From assembly GCA_031394735.1 (NCBI GenBank), contig JANMXI010000361.1, positions 1-21,263 on the forward strand: a stretch of 21,263 bases of DNA, written 5' to 3'. The stretch comes from TMP-86 sp031394735 (GTDB taxonomy: Bacteria; Pseudomonadota; Gammaproteobacteria; Steroidobacterales; Steroidobacteraceae). The notes under the pieces are model-generated. The model made no database searches. It saw only the letters and a list, made by a program, of their open reading frames with translations, and was not told the origin of the DNA. Both the position numbers and the translations under genes were made by a program. Shown here one piece after another: positions 6,580 to 13,657 of this stretch (positions are counted from its first letter, which is position 1; each line of letters begins with the position of its first letter).

Positions 6580-7841
6580 GCGTCGGCGCCGCAACGGAGT
6601 TCACGGCTTTGATCCTCGCGGCAATCGCGGCGGAGACGGCAACGCGATTGTGGCTGGCGGGTCGGCAGATCGAAGCGGTCGGAGCGCGTCGCGGCGAAAT
6701 TCCCCAGGTCTTTAGCGGTCAGATAGACATGCCCGCCCAAGTCAAGGCAGCCGACTACACAATCGCGCGTGTGCGACTGGGCCGCTGGGCGATCGGCGCG
6801 GAGGCGCTGATCAAATTGGCGTTCAGCGTCGGTGGAGGCCTTGCCGCTGTTAACGCGACGCTTCGCATCGACAATTTGCAGGAGCCCTGGCGTGGGATCT
6901 TGGTGGTACTGATCGTCTTGTTCTTGCTGCAACTTCTGGGACAGCCGTTCGCCATCTGGAGAACGTTCGGGCTCGAAGAGCGTTTTGGGTTCAATCGCAT
7001 GACACCGCGTTTGTATCTGCTGGATTTCTGCAAGCGACAACTGTTGGGGCTCACCCTCGGCGGTCCTGTCTTGCTGGTCATCCTGCTGTTAATGGAGCGA
7101 GGAGGGGAGTGGTGGTGGATCTGGGCATCTCTGGTGGTTTCCGCCGTCTCGGTCGGAATCGCCTGGGCGTCGCCCCGATTCATTGCGCCTCTATTTAACC
7201 GCTTCTCACCGCTGGCCGATGTCGCCCTCGGGCAGCGTTTAGAGGGGTTGTTCGACCGCTGCGGGTTCTCCGCCCGCGGTGTATTCGTCATGGACGGATC
7301 GCGCCGTTCCGCGCACGGCAATGCCTATTTCGCGGGTTTCGGGCGCAACAAAATGGTCGTGTTGTTCGATACCTTGCTGAATACGATCGACGGCGACGAA
7401 ATCGAGGCGGTCCTTGCGCACGAGCTCGGACATTTTCGACTGCATCATGTTCTGGAGCGACTGTGTGCTTCCGCGATCGGAACCTTCGTCGGATTTGCGG
7501 CACTGAACTGGTTGATGCATCAGTCGGGTCTGTACGATGCTGTCGGACTCCTCAAACCGTCGGCACCGATGGCGCTGCTGATGTTCCTCCTGATCGCTCC
7601 GGTGTTCACGTTCTTTACGACGCCGCTTCGCTCCTGGTGGTGGCGCCGGCAAGAGTGGGCTGCCGATCACTACGCATCCCAACATGCGGATCCGGGCAAC
7701 CTCGCCAGCGCACTGGTGAAGTTGTATCGGGACAATGCGTCGACTTTGACGCCTGACCGGATCTACGCTCGTTTTTATGACTCACATCCGACCGCGATCG
7801 AACGGATCGAGCGGTTACGGGCCTTCGCTGGGAGGGAATGA
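6576..7841 (+). CDS. M48-family (Ste24/CAAX protease-like) integral membrane metalloprotease
   Basis: This 421-aa protein has an N-terminal multi-TM region and a zinc metalloprotease domain. The HELGH motif is at 282-286, with the third zinc ligand probably E360 in RRQEWAADHYA. The upstream HGNAYFAGFG (247-256) and the later YDSHPTAIERI are standard for Ste24-type M48 peptidases, and the length fits that family (about 410-430). It overlaps the permease stop by 4 nt and so is the last gene of the pqq operon. No pqqF or pqqG (M16 proteases) is present here, so a role in cutting PqqA or its modified product is conceivable but unproven. Generic membrane protein quality control is the main alternative. 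Confidence 0.93.
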   Translation: MSVGAATEFTALILAAIAAETATRLWLAGRQIEAVGARRGEIPQVFSGQIDMPAQVKAADYTIARVRLGRWAIGAEALIKLAFSVGGGLAAVNATLRIDNLQEPWRGILVVLIVLFLLQLLGQPFAIWRTFGLEERFGFNRMTPRLYLLDFCKRQLLGLTLGGPVLLVILLLMERGGEWWWIWASLVVSAVSVGIAWASPRFIAPLFNRFSPLADVALGQRLEGLFDRCGFSARGVFVMDGSRRSAHGNAYFAGFGRNKMVVLFDTLLNTIDGDEIEAVLAHELGHFRLHHVLERLCASAIGTFVGFAALNWLMHQSGLYDAVGLLKPSAPMALLMFLLIAPVFTFFTTPLRSWWWRRQEWAADHYASQHADPGNLASALVKLYRDNASTLTPDRIYARFYDSHPTAIERIERLRAFAGRE

Positions 7842-8255
7842 AAAGAGCCTGATCGCGTGGTGTTTCACGCGCGGTCGAATCGCTGCGGGCGCGCACGCCG
7901 GCCTTGGAGCGGTGAGTCGAGGATGGCGCGCTCCACCGGAGCCGGCGTCATCCGCAGTTTCAGCCGCGCGGTGTTCCCGCTCCAGGCACCAGGAAGTGAA
8001 CCGTAGCAATGCTGCAGCGATGGCCAGGGCGAGGGCGATCCCACCGATCACGGGCTCCAGTTTCCCGATGAAGGGCTGCTGCTCGACGTGCAGCACCAAC
8101 GCGATCCTATGCCAGCCGTGCGGCGCGAAGCGCGAAGCCACCACCCCAAAAAGCAAAGAAACCGCGCCGACGAATCCGGCGATCACGCCGGTGGTATTGC
8201 TCAACTGCTGATGCTGATGCAGGACGCCGAGCAGGCGTTGCGTAACTGGTTTCAT
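7815..8255 (-). CDS. Unrecognised small membrane protein, third gene of the mltC cluster
   Basis: I do not recognise this 146-aa protein. It has two hydrophobic segments (about 21-41, IAGFVGAVSLLFGVVASRF, and about 67-85, VIGGIALALAIAAALLRF) followed by a basic, Ala/Arg/Pro-rich tail of about 55 residues. The start is the ATG at 8255, which overlaps the stop of the upstream gene in an ATGA. Its 3' end overlaps the convergent M48 protease gene by 27 nt, so the tail is partly a by-product of that overlap. Coupling to the two upstream genes suggests a shared envelope role; nothing more can be said. Confidence 0.6.
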   Translation of the reverse strand: MKPVTQRLLGVLHQHQQLSNTTGVIAGFVGAVSLLFGVVASRFAPHGWHRIALVLHVEQQPFIGKLEPVIGGIALALAIAAALLRFTSWCLEREHRAAETADDAGSGGARHPRLTAPRPACAPAAIRPRVKHHAIRLFSFPPSEGP

Positions 8256-8803
8256 CGTTTGATCTCCCGATACCCCTTCCAAGCCAACAGAACGCAGGCC
8301 GTTCCTGAGATCCACAGACCGTCGCCCGCGCTCGCACGGGTGATGGCGGCCGCGCCTCGATTAAACACATCATTGGCGAGACGCGCCAAGTCGGACAGGA
8401 TGGGAGCACCGCGTCCCGGACCCGCGAACAGGTCGCCCGGGAGACGCATGAACAGCAGGAACGCCGTCAGCAGCATCAACAACAGCGGTGCGCACACGAG
8501 CATCGGGCGCAGGCGTCGCGGCGGCAGCGAACGGACATGGCACGCTAAAAGGAGCGTGGCGCACACCAATCCGAAGACAGTCGAGCTGAACAGGTGACCC
8601 GAGTCGAGACCTATCAGCACGCGCGACGGGTCAATGACGGCGGCCAACATCTCATAGAATTTCAGGGTATGACACACAGGACCTATGCGGATTACCAGCG
8701 TGTCGAGCACGAACCAGCCCAGGAAAATACCGGCCAGTGCGATCAACACCAGGGGATCCACGCGGCGCGCGGAGGGGGTCATCGTTTGCGCGGCGTCACT
8801 CAT
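8252..8803 (-). CDS. Unrecognised multi-pass membrane protein, second gene of the mltC cluster
   Basis: This 183-aa protein has about four hydrophobic segments: near 18-40 (LVLIALAGIFLGWFVLDTLVI), 70-88, 101-120 and a weaker one near 163-177. A soluble loop with the sequence RLPGDLFAGPGRGAPILSDLARLANDVFN lies between the third and fourth. No known motif is visible. The ATG at 8803 overlaps the stop of mltC by 4 nt, and its stop overlaps the next gene by 4 nt. The three genes therefore look like one coupled unit, and this protein may work with the peptidoglycan enzyme at the envelope. Confidence 0.65.
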   Translation of the reverse strand: MSDAAQTMTPSARRVDPLVLIALAGIFLGWFVLDTLVIRIGPVCHTLKFYEMLAAVIDPSRVLIGLDSGHLFSSTVFGLVCATLLLACHVRSLPPRRLRPMLVCAPLLLMLLTAFLLFMRLPGDLFAGPGRGAPILSDLARLANDVFNRGAAAITRASAGDGLWISGTACVLLAWKGYREIKR

Positions 8804-10044
8804 CGATCTGCGCTCACACGGCCGAGACCGGCGATCCGAGCAGCCCCGGCGTTAGTGAACTGGGCGCGATACCCCGTGACCTTTGCCAGATACTGTCGCG
8901 TTTCCTCGGCCGGCAGTCCGGTTCGCAGGCGATCGTACAAGTCTCGCGGCGGCATCCCGTTGATGCTGCGCAGGGCCTCGCTTTTCTCGCGGTGGAAGGT
9001 GCGCGTCACGTTGCGCGGACCCGTGTTGTACGCTGCGATCACGCAATAGTCCCGCGACTCGGGATTCGCCACCGGCCGGAACTCGGCCTCGGATAGGACG
9101 CTGAGGTACGCCGTGCCGAGCTCGATATTGCGATCCGCATCGAACAGGGCTTCCGTCGTGGGCGCCTGGTCGATGCCCCGAGCACGCTTCATTGCTTCGC
9201 GACCGCCACTCGTCGGCACGAGCTGCATCAGTCCATAAGCCGGAGCCCCGCTCACGGCAAAGGGGTTGAAGTTGCTTTCCGTGCGGATGATGGCCATTAC
9301 CAGACTAGGACTCACACCATACTGGGTCGAATACTTCTCGACGGAGGCGTAGTAGCGCTGCGCACCCTTCGCCTCGAAGTTCTTCACCATGTTCAGCGTC
9401 ACCAGCAATGCGGTCGATGATCCTTGCTCCGATTGGACGGGCCGGGTCCGTGCTCGCTTGGAAACCAGGAATTCCGCGTAACGCTCTGCCTGCACTCGGT
9501 TGCTGATGGGCTTGCCGTGGTTGTCATTGACCAGTCCGTAAAGATACGGCCGCCGTTGCGGATCCAGTATCACGTCCTTGTCGGTGAAAAGATCCACCGA
9601 CGAAGGGTCGCTGGAGGTGAGCAGTGCCGTGACCAGGGCAATGCGCAGGCTCTTCTTAGGATCTGCCACATCGAGCGTTTCCACCGTGAGCAATCCGTGG
9701 TCGAAATCGGTGATCACGCGACTCTGGTAGCCCTGGGTGTACTTCACGTACACGGTGCGCTCCGCCACTTTTGTATCGTTCTGTCCCCAGCGCGCTTTAA
9801 CCTGCGCTCGTAGTTGTGCGAGCGCTTCGGCAAACCGGCGACTCAGCTGCCGGACGTTCACGGCCACGCTCTGGGCGTCTGCCGTTATCGCCTTCTCGAT
9901 GATGTCGCGATCCACTGGCTGCCGGTTAACCACTCGCTGGATGCTGGTCCCGACGACCTTGGTGGTGGCGCAACCCGAATCGAGGACGGCAAGCATTGGC
10001 AGGAGCAGGCACGAAGCGATGCGGAAGCGGGCTTGGCGTTGCAT
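8800..10044 (-). CDS. mltC: MltC-type membrane-bound lytic murein transglycosylase (lipoprotein)
   Basis: This 414-aa enzyme cleaves peptidoglycan glycan strands to form 1,6-anhydromuramic acid ends. It has a lipoprotein signal with lipobox ending in Cys25 (LDSGC), so it is probably anchored in the outer membrane. The MltC-specific N-terminal domain follows (about 60-200, including YVKYTQGYQSRVITDFDHG). The C-terminal GH23 SLT domain has catalytic Glu256 (AIIRTESNFNP), GLMQ (271-274) and AAYN (337-340). The start is the ATG at 10044, preceded by an AGGGGG ribosome binding site. An open frame extends 71 codons further upstream, but only this start places the signal peptide at the N-terminus. 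It is longer than E. coli MltC (about 360 aa). Confidence 0.9.
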   Translation of the reverse strand: MQRQARFRIASCLLLPMLAVLDSGCATTKVVGTSIQRVVNRQPVDRDIIEKAITADAQSVAVNVRQLSRRFAEALAQLRAQVKARWGQNDTKVAERTVYVKYTQGYQSRVITDFDHGLLTVETLDVADPKKSLRIALVTALLTSSDPSSVDLFTDKDVILDPQRRPYLYGLVNDNHGKPISNRVQAERYAEFLVSKRARTRPVQSEQGSSTALLVTLNMVKNFEAKGAQRYYASVEKYSTQYGVSPSLVMAIIRTESNFNPFAVSGAPAYGLMQLVPTSGGREAMKRARGIDQAPTTEALFDADRNIELGTAYLSVLSEAEFRPVANPESRDYCVIAAYNTGPRNVTRTFHREKSEALRSINGMPPRDLYDRLRTGLPAEETRQYLAKVTGYRAQFTNAGAARIAGLGRVSADR

Positions 10045-10349
10045 GGTGGGACCCCCTGATGCGTTGACCTTCTGTTGCCGGTGAGCCTGGAATGCCCGCT
10101 CGGTGCGTGGCTGCACTATGCGCAGGGAGGGTCCAGGCCAACAATCCCCCAAATCGAGGGGGGTCGGGTTTCGGGGTTGGATGCGCCCTGTGATCGATCC
10201 AGTGTTTACGAGCGTTACACCTTTCTCAGAACATCTAAGTTGACTACGCGGCTTCATCTAGCGAAGCCTAATTGTTGAAATTCTCTTACCGGGCGGACCG
10301 CCGACTCGAAGTGCTGCGCCGACCTAGCGGTTGAGATAGGCTCGCGTGC
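10045..10349. other. Divergent intergenic region between mltC and parB
   Basis: This 305-nt region carries promoters for two divergent genes, but no convincing -35/-10 pair stands out. The AGGGGG ribosome binding site of mltC is at the left edge. A TTGACT hexamer at 10240-10245 lacks a well-placed -10. A 6-bp inverted repeat, GGCTTC (10250-10255) and GAAGCC (10263-10268), could form a small hairpin. No small ORF or RNA gene was recognised. Confidence 0.4.
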
Positions 10350-11252
10350 ATGAGTGCAAATTCAAGCGAGGTGACCGGGTTGCAGGCGCTGCTTAGCGCG
10401 TACCCTCAAAAGCGGTATCGGCAAGGCGTCGGCGCGATCCCTATTCAAGCGATTCGCGCGTCCTCGCACCCGACCCGCGCTGAACCTCAGTCCGAACTCC
10501 TTGAGGAGCTTGTTGCCTCAATTCGGATCACGGGAGTCATCCAGCCCCTCATCGTGCGGCCTGTCGAGGGACTTCCGCATCAATTCGAGGTCGTAGCGGG
10601 CGAGCGCCGATTGCGAGCCGCGCAAATGGCCGGGCTTACGGTCGTCCCGGCGGTCGTGCGTCATTTCAGTGATCAGGAGTCCATCGCGATCTCGTTGATC
10701 GAGAACATTCAGCGCGAGGAGCTTACCCCGGCGGACGAAGCGCGCGCGCTCCGGCGGTTGACTGATGATTTCGCGCTCACGCACGAGCAGATCGCGCGCG
10801 CCATCGGCCGCTCACGTGTCGCGGTGACCAACCTGCTGCGTTTGCTCGAATTACCGGCTGAGGTCATGGCGATGATGGATGCGCGCACTCTTAGCATGGG
10901 GCACGCGCGCGCCTTGCTTGGAATTAACGACGAGGCCGGGCAGGTGCGCATTGCACAGCTCATCGCTACGCGGCAATGGAGCGTTCGCGATACCGAAAGT
11001 CAGGTCCGCCGGATGCTTGGGGAAAAGAGCACAAGCGGGTCTCGGGAGCCATCCTTAATTGCCGTTGTGAGCGACCTTGGGGGCCCCGATGGCATGCAGA
11101 TCCAACTGCATCAACGTGCCGATGGACGGGGAAAGCTGGTGATCGAATTTTCCGACATGCAGGCGCGTGATGCAGTCCTACAGCGGCTCGGCGTCACCGA
11201 CGAAGAGATTGACGCAGCGGTGCGCGACCGGCTCGGACTTGAAAGCGAATAG
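10350..11252 (+). CDS. parB: ParB/Spo0J-family DNA-binding partition protein (stand-alone)
   Basis: This 300-aa protein has the full ParB layout. The N-terminal CTP-binding domain contains GVIQPLIVRP (62-71), GERRLRA (84-90) and ENIQREELTPADEA (118-131). A helix-turn-helix follows (about 144-166, THEQIARAIGRSRVAVTNLLRL), and the C-terminal dimerisation domain includes GKLVIEFSDMQARDAVLQRL. ParB binds parS sites, slides as a CTP clamp and normally works with the ParA ATPase. No parA lies next to it: the upstream neighbour is divergent mltC and downstream is a tRNA remnant. No full parS site was seen in the window. It could be the chromosomal ParB in an unusual location or a relic of a plasmid or island system. 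The ATG at 10350 gives the family length. Confidence 0.9.
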   Translation: MSANSSEVTGLQALLSAYPQKRYRQGVGAIPIQAIRASSHPTRAEPQSELLEELVASIRITGVIQPLIVRPVEGLPHQFEVVAGERRLRAAQMAGLTVVPAVVRHFSDQESIAISLIENIQREELTPADEARALRRLTDDFALTHEQIARAIGRSRVAVTNLLRLLELPAEVMAMMDARTLSMGHARALLGINDEAGQVRIAQLIATRQWSVRDTESQVRRMLGEKSTSGSREPSLIAVVSDLGGPDGMQIQLHQRADGRGKLVIEFSDMQARDAVLQRLGVTDEEIDAAVRDRLGLESE

Positions 11253-11280
11253 AGTGTTGAGAGGGCGGGCGTTCGGGCAC

Positions 11281-11323
11281 CGGGGCATGGCGCAACCTGG
11301 TAGTGCATCTGCTTTGGGAGCAT
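11281..11323 (+). pseudogene. Truncated tRNA-Pro(TGG), 5' part only
   Basis: The sequence starts CGGGGCATGG, like the 5' acceptor strand of proline tRNAs. It continues with a D arm (GCGC paired with GTGC around AACCTGGTA) and an anticodon loop TTTGGGA with anticodon TGG. Three of five anticodon stem pairs are intact. After about 11323 it diverges: no variable loop, no T arm (GGTTCGA) and no 3' acceptor strand follow. It is therefore not a functional tRNA but a 5' fragment, probably left by an integration or rearrangement at a tRNA-Pro gene. Confidence 0.75.
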
Positions 11324-11443
11324 GGAAATAGCTCTAGTTTTCAAGAGAAATTCTCGATAAAAATAAGTAAGTTATTAGAATAATCTCCAATTTATTGAAG
11401 GTCTAGTGGACACCCCAGTGGATACCTTTCTGATGGTTTCCTT
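11324..11443. other. AT-rich non-coding scar between the tRNA fragment and the mini-element
   Basis: About 120 nt with no credible gene. The part from roughly 11337 to 11400 is markedly AT-rich compared with the rest of the window and contains a small inverted repeat (GAGAA/TTCTC near 11345). The composition suggests DNA of separate origin at a rearrangement junction. Confidence 0.5.
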
Positions 11444-11616
11444 GGTTCTGTTGCAACTGGGGATTGTCGATTCGAATGCGTCATTCGAGTGCTTGGGCGC
11501 GAAGGGTGGGCTCATCTCAGAGCCCGGAATTTCAGCGACTTGGAGTATCGACGAATGGACGCCCTCCGGGAATCCCAGGCGGCAGCCTTGGTCTGATCCC
11601 CAGATGCAGCAGAACC
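11444..11616. mobile_element. 173-bp non-autonomous mini-element with IS6-type terminal inverted repeats (copy 1)
   Basis: The left end begins GGTTCTGTTGCAACTGGGG. The right end read on the other strand begins GGTTCTGCTGCATCTGGGG. About 19 of 22 terminal bases match. GGTTCTGTTGCA is a typical IS6-family (IS26/IS240/IS431) terminus. The interior encodes no transposase. A second copy of nearly the same length, roughly 75-80 percent identical by eye and in the same orientation, lies at 19449-19620. No 8-bp target duplication was found. The right end is seven nucleotides from the stop codon of the last cox-cluster gene. Confidence 0.75.
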
Positions 11617-11623
11617 CGGCTCC

Positions 11624-11845
11624 TCAACGAACCAAAACACTCATTCTGACTGCGGATACAGCGGTTGCCGACACGATCGCAATCGGAACCAGCGCCCACA
11701 GAATCTCGGTCGTCTTACCCGACACGGATTTTGCCGGGCTCCCATTCAACGCCGTATTGAACCTGACCACGCCGATGATCATCGTGGCGAATACAACAAC
11801 GGCGATGGTAGCGCACAGCAAGAGACTGATTGTCACGCCACTCAC
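11624..11845 (-). CDS. 73-aa two-TM protein resembling the transmembrane hairpin of oxidase subunit II
   Basis: This last gene of the cox arm starts with GTG at 11845, overlapping the subunit IV stop in GTGA, so it is coupled to it. It has two hydrophobic helices (about 5-27 and 48-66). The linker and second helix, SGKTTEILWALVPIAIVSATAVSAVR, and the first-helix end MIIGVVRF, resemble the subunit II transmembrane hairpin (TEILW..VP). No CuA-binding domain follows. It may be a small accessory subunit or a decayed subunit II. The mini-element begins seven nucleotides past its stop, so truncation by that element cannot be excluded. The resemblance is by eye only. Confidence 0.65.
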   Translation of the reverse strand: MSGVTISLLLCATIAVVVFATMIIGVVRFNTALNGSPAKSVSGKTTEILWALVPIAIVSATAVSAVRMSVLVR

Positions 11846-12219
11846 CGCACAAACGCTCCCCAGCGGGTAGCAAAGGTATGCGCGCCCTCAATCGCCATCA
11901 AACCAATGAGAATGAGCAGGCACAGCGGCGGTATCAGAATGGCAAACTTAAGAGCGAGCCGCTCCCACCTCATGTGCATGAAGATGGCCACAATGAAGCC
12001 CGCCTTAATCAGCATGAACACTATGATGAGCGTCCACCGCAAGGCGCCGTGCAATTGAAAGTAATCAACCATGTAAGAAAACGTGCTGAATACGAACAGC
12101 AGCGCCCAGATCCACAAGTAAACGCGAATCGGGTGTTGCTGACCTTCTTCAGGACCTGGGTGAATGTGCCCATGTTCTGTTTGCTCTGGGTGGGTTTCGG
12201 AGGCGGTCGCGTCGCTCAT
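11842..12219 (-). CDS. Prokaryotic cytochrome c oxidase subunit IV family protein
   Basis: This 125-aa protein has a His- and acid-rich N-terminal tail of about 30 residues and then three hydrophobic helices (about 34-53, 60-81 and 91-108). IKAGFIVAIFMHMRWERLALKF is the signature stretch of the bacterial subunit IV/CyoD-like family, a small subunit that helps stabilise or assemble haem-copper oxidases. The start is the ATG at 12219, with a GGTAGGGGC ribosome binding site upstream. An open frame continues 15 codons further but overlaps the upstream gene. The last codon overlaps the next gene. Confidence 0.88.
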   Translation of the reverse strand: MSDATASETHPEQTEHGHIHPGPEEGQQHPIRVYLWIWALLFVFSTFSYMVDYFQLHGALRWTLIIVFMLIKAGFIVAIFMHMRWERLALKFAILIPPLCLLILIGLMAIEGAHTFATRWGAFVR

Positions 12220-12227
12220 AAGTGCCC

Positions 12228-12917
12228 CTACCAAAGATAGAAGAATGCGAAAATGAACACCCAAACGAGGTCGACGAAGTGCCAGTAAAGCCCCGTGACT
12301 TCCACCGTTTCGTAACTACCCTTGCGATCGTAGAACCCCGTCCAGACTCTGCGGGCAACCACGCATAGATAAATCACGCCGGCCGACACGTGCAGACCGT
12401 GAAATCCGGTGATCATGAAAAACGCCGATCCGAACTGCGGAGCACCCATGGGATTACCCCAAGGTCGCACGCCTTCATGAACGATGAGCTTGGTCCACTC
12501 GAAGGCTTGCATGCCGACAAAAGCTGCACCCAGAGCCGCCGTCGCGAGCATCAAGACAGTGGTCTTGCTGCGGTTGCGCCGGTAGCCATAGTTCACCGCC
12601 ATGGCCATGGTGCCGCTGCTTGTGATCAAAACCATGGTCATGATCGCGATCAGCAGCAGTGGAATGTTGTGGCCGTTGACTTGCAGCGCGAACACCTCAC
12701 TCGGGTTCGGCCAGGTTGCCGTGGTGGACATGCGCACATGCATGTAGGAGGTAAGAAAGCAGGAGAAGATAAATGTGTCGCTGAGCAGGAATATCCACAT
12801 CATCGCCTTGCCCCACGGCACCGGAAACACCTGCTTGTCGCCGGCCCAATCCGCGACGACGCCATCCAGTCCAGCCGCCACGCTCGTGTGTTCCGCCATC
12901 GATTCGATTTGTGCCAT
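12228..12917 (-). CDS. coxC: Cytochrome c oxidase subunit III (canonical copy)
   Basis: This 229-aa membrane protein has five predicted helices and the subunit III core. GAAFVGMQAFEWTKL includes Glu140, the lipid-facing carboxylate conserved in helix III. FFMITGFHGLHVSAGVIYL and TGLYWHFVDLVWVFIFAFFYLW follow, the C-terminus being diagnostic. It binds subunit I in the inner membrane and supports proton uptake and turnover stability. The ATG at 12917 was chosen; a second in-frame ATG at 12899 is also possible. The frame is open for much longer upstream but there overlaps the neighbouring subunit III gene in a different frame, so that extension is spurious. Confidence 0.93.
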   Translation of the reverse strand: MAQIESMAEHTSVAAGLDGVVADWAGDKQVFPVPWGKAMMWIFLLSDTFIFSCFLTSYMHVRMSTTATWPNPSEVFALQVNGHNIPLLLIAIMTMVLITSSGTMAMAVNYGYRRNRSKTTVLMLATAALGAAFVGMQAFEWTKLIVHEGVRPWGNPMGAPQFGSAFFMITGFHGLHVSAGVIYLCVVARRVWTGFYDRKGSYETVEVTGLYWHFVDLVWVFIFAFFYLW

Positions 12918-12934
12918 GCGAATGATCCCAGCTC

Positions 12935-13639
12935 TCAGGTAGACAACAACAACGCAAACATGACCAGCCACACCAGAAGCAGATAGTGCCAATAAACCGT
13001 GCACAGCTCGATACTCAAGCGCACCTCGTTCAACTCCACCGCGCGCCTGCGCATGCGGAGCATCGTCTTGAGCCACACGCCGAGTCCGCCGATCAAATGC
13101 AGGCCATGCACGCCGGTGAGGACATAGAAAAAGGCACCTGCGGGTCCGCTCGTCATTCCGTATCCGGAATCCCGCAATTGATACCATGCCGCCAGCTGGC
13201 CGACGAGAAACAACAGGGCGAACGCTCCACCCGCAAGTAGAAAGCCGCCGACACGCGCTCGCTGATTTCTGTTCACCGCATGCCGCGCCGTCTGCATGAC
13301 AGCGCTGCTCATCACCAGCATCGCCGTGTTGAACCACAGGATTGAGGGTTTGCTGACCGGATGCCAGTCTGAAATCCCGTGTCCGGCGCCATGCCCGTGG
13401 CCCATGCGAATGAAGTACGCGGAGATGAACAGGCCAAACAGGGAAGTAATAACGGCAAGGAATACCCATAAAGCGATACGCGCCGGCGGCACATTCACTT
13501 CACCGACATCGCCACGCGCTCCGCGCGTGTGCACGTTCGATCCTTGCACTTCCCACGATCGCGCGCTCAGCTTTCCGATCAGCACGAACCAGACGATCAC
13601 GCCGACAATAAGCGCGCCGAATGCAACCCAGATGTTCAT
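12935..13639 (-). CDS. Second cytochrome c oxidase subunit III-family protein (divergent paralogue)
   Basis: This 234-aa membrane protein also belongs to the subunit III family: FFYVLTGVHGLHLIGGLGVWL and the C-terminal VYWHYLLLVWLVMFALLL match the core. It differs from the neighbouring copy. It has an extra N-terminal helix (about 4-22) and a His/Gly-rich loop (HGHGAGHG, 81-88). Where the canonical copy has QAFEW, it reads QLAAW (148-152), so the conserved helix III glutamate is replaced by Ala151. The start ATG at 13639 has AGGACG upstream and follows coxA by 18 nt. It may be a structural partner rather than a functional replacement of subunit III. Confidence 0.88.
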   Translation of the reverse strand: MNIWVAFGALIVGVIVWFVLIGKLSARSWEVQGSNVHTRGARGDVGEVNVPPARIALWVFLAVITSLFGLFISAYFIRMGHGHGAGHGISDWHPVSKPSILWFNTAMLVMSSAVMQTARHAVNRNQRARVGGFLLAGGAFALLFLVGQLAAWYQLRDSGYGMTSGPAGAFFYVLTGVHGLHLIGGLGVWLKTMLRMRRRAVELNEVRLSIELCTVYWHYLLLVWLVMFALLLST

Positions 13640-13657
13640 AGACGTCCTGTTGCCGGC

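Noticed and set aside
7861..7876. Possible parS site (TGTTTCACG half)
   Set aside because: Only the left half matches the parS palindrome; the right half does not, and it lies within a coding region.
10045..10257. 71-codon N-terminal extension of the MltC reading frame
   Set aside because: It would bury the lipoprotein signal peptide and lipobox inside the protein, and the inner ATG has a good AGGGGG ribosome binding site.
11436..11626. 8-bp target site duplication around mini-element copy 1
   Set aside because: The bases next to the two ends (GTTTCCTT and CGGCTCCT) do not match, and copy 2 also lacks a duplication, so recent simple insertion is not supported.
11406..11870. Plus-strand open frame across the mini-element and the cox cluster end
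   Set aside because: It crosses mini-element copy 1 and runs antisense to two supported genes, and the second copy of the repeat does not keep the frame.
12918..13469. Extended N-terminus of the canonical subunit III frame
   Set aside because: It overlaps the second subunit III gene in another frame, and that gene has clear family motifs, so the extension is a shadow.
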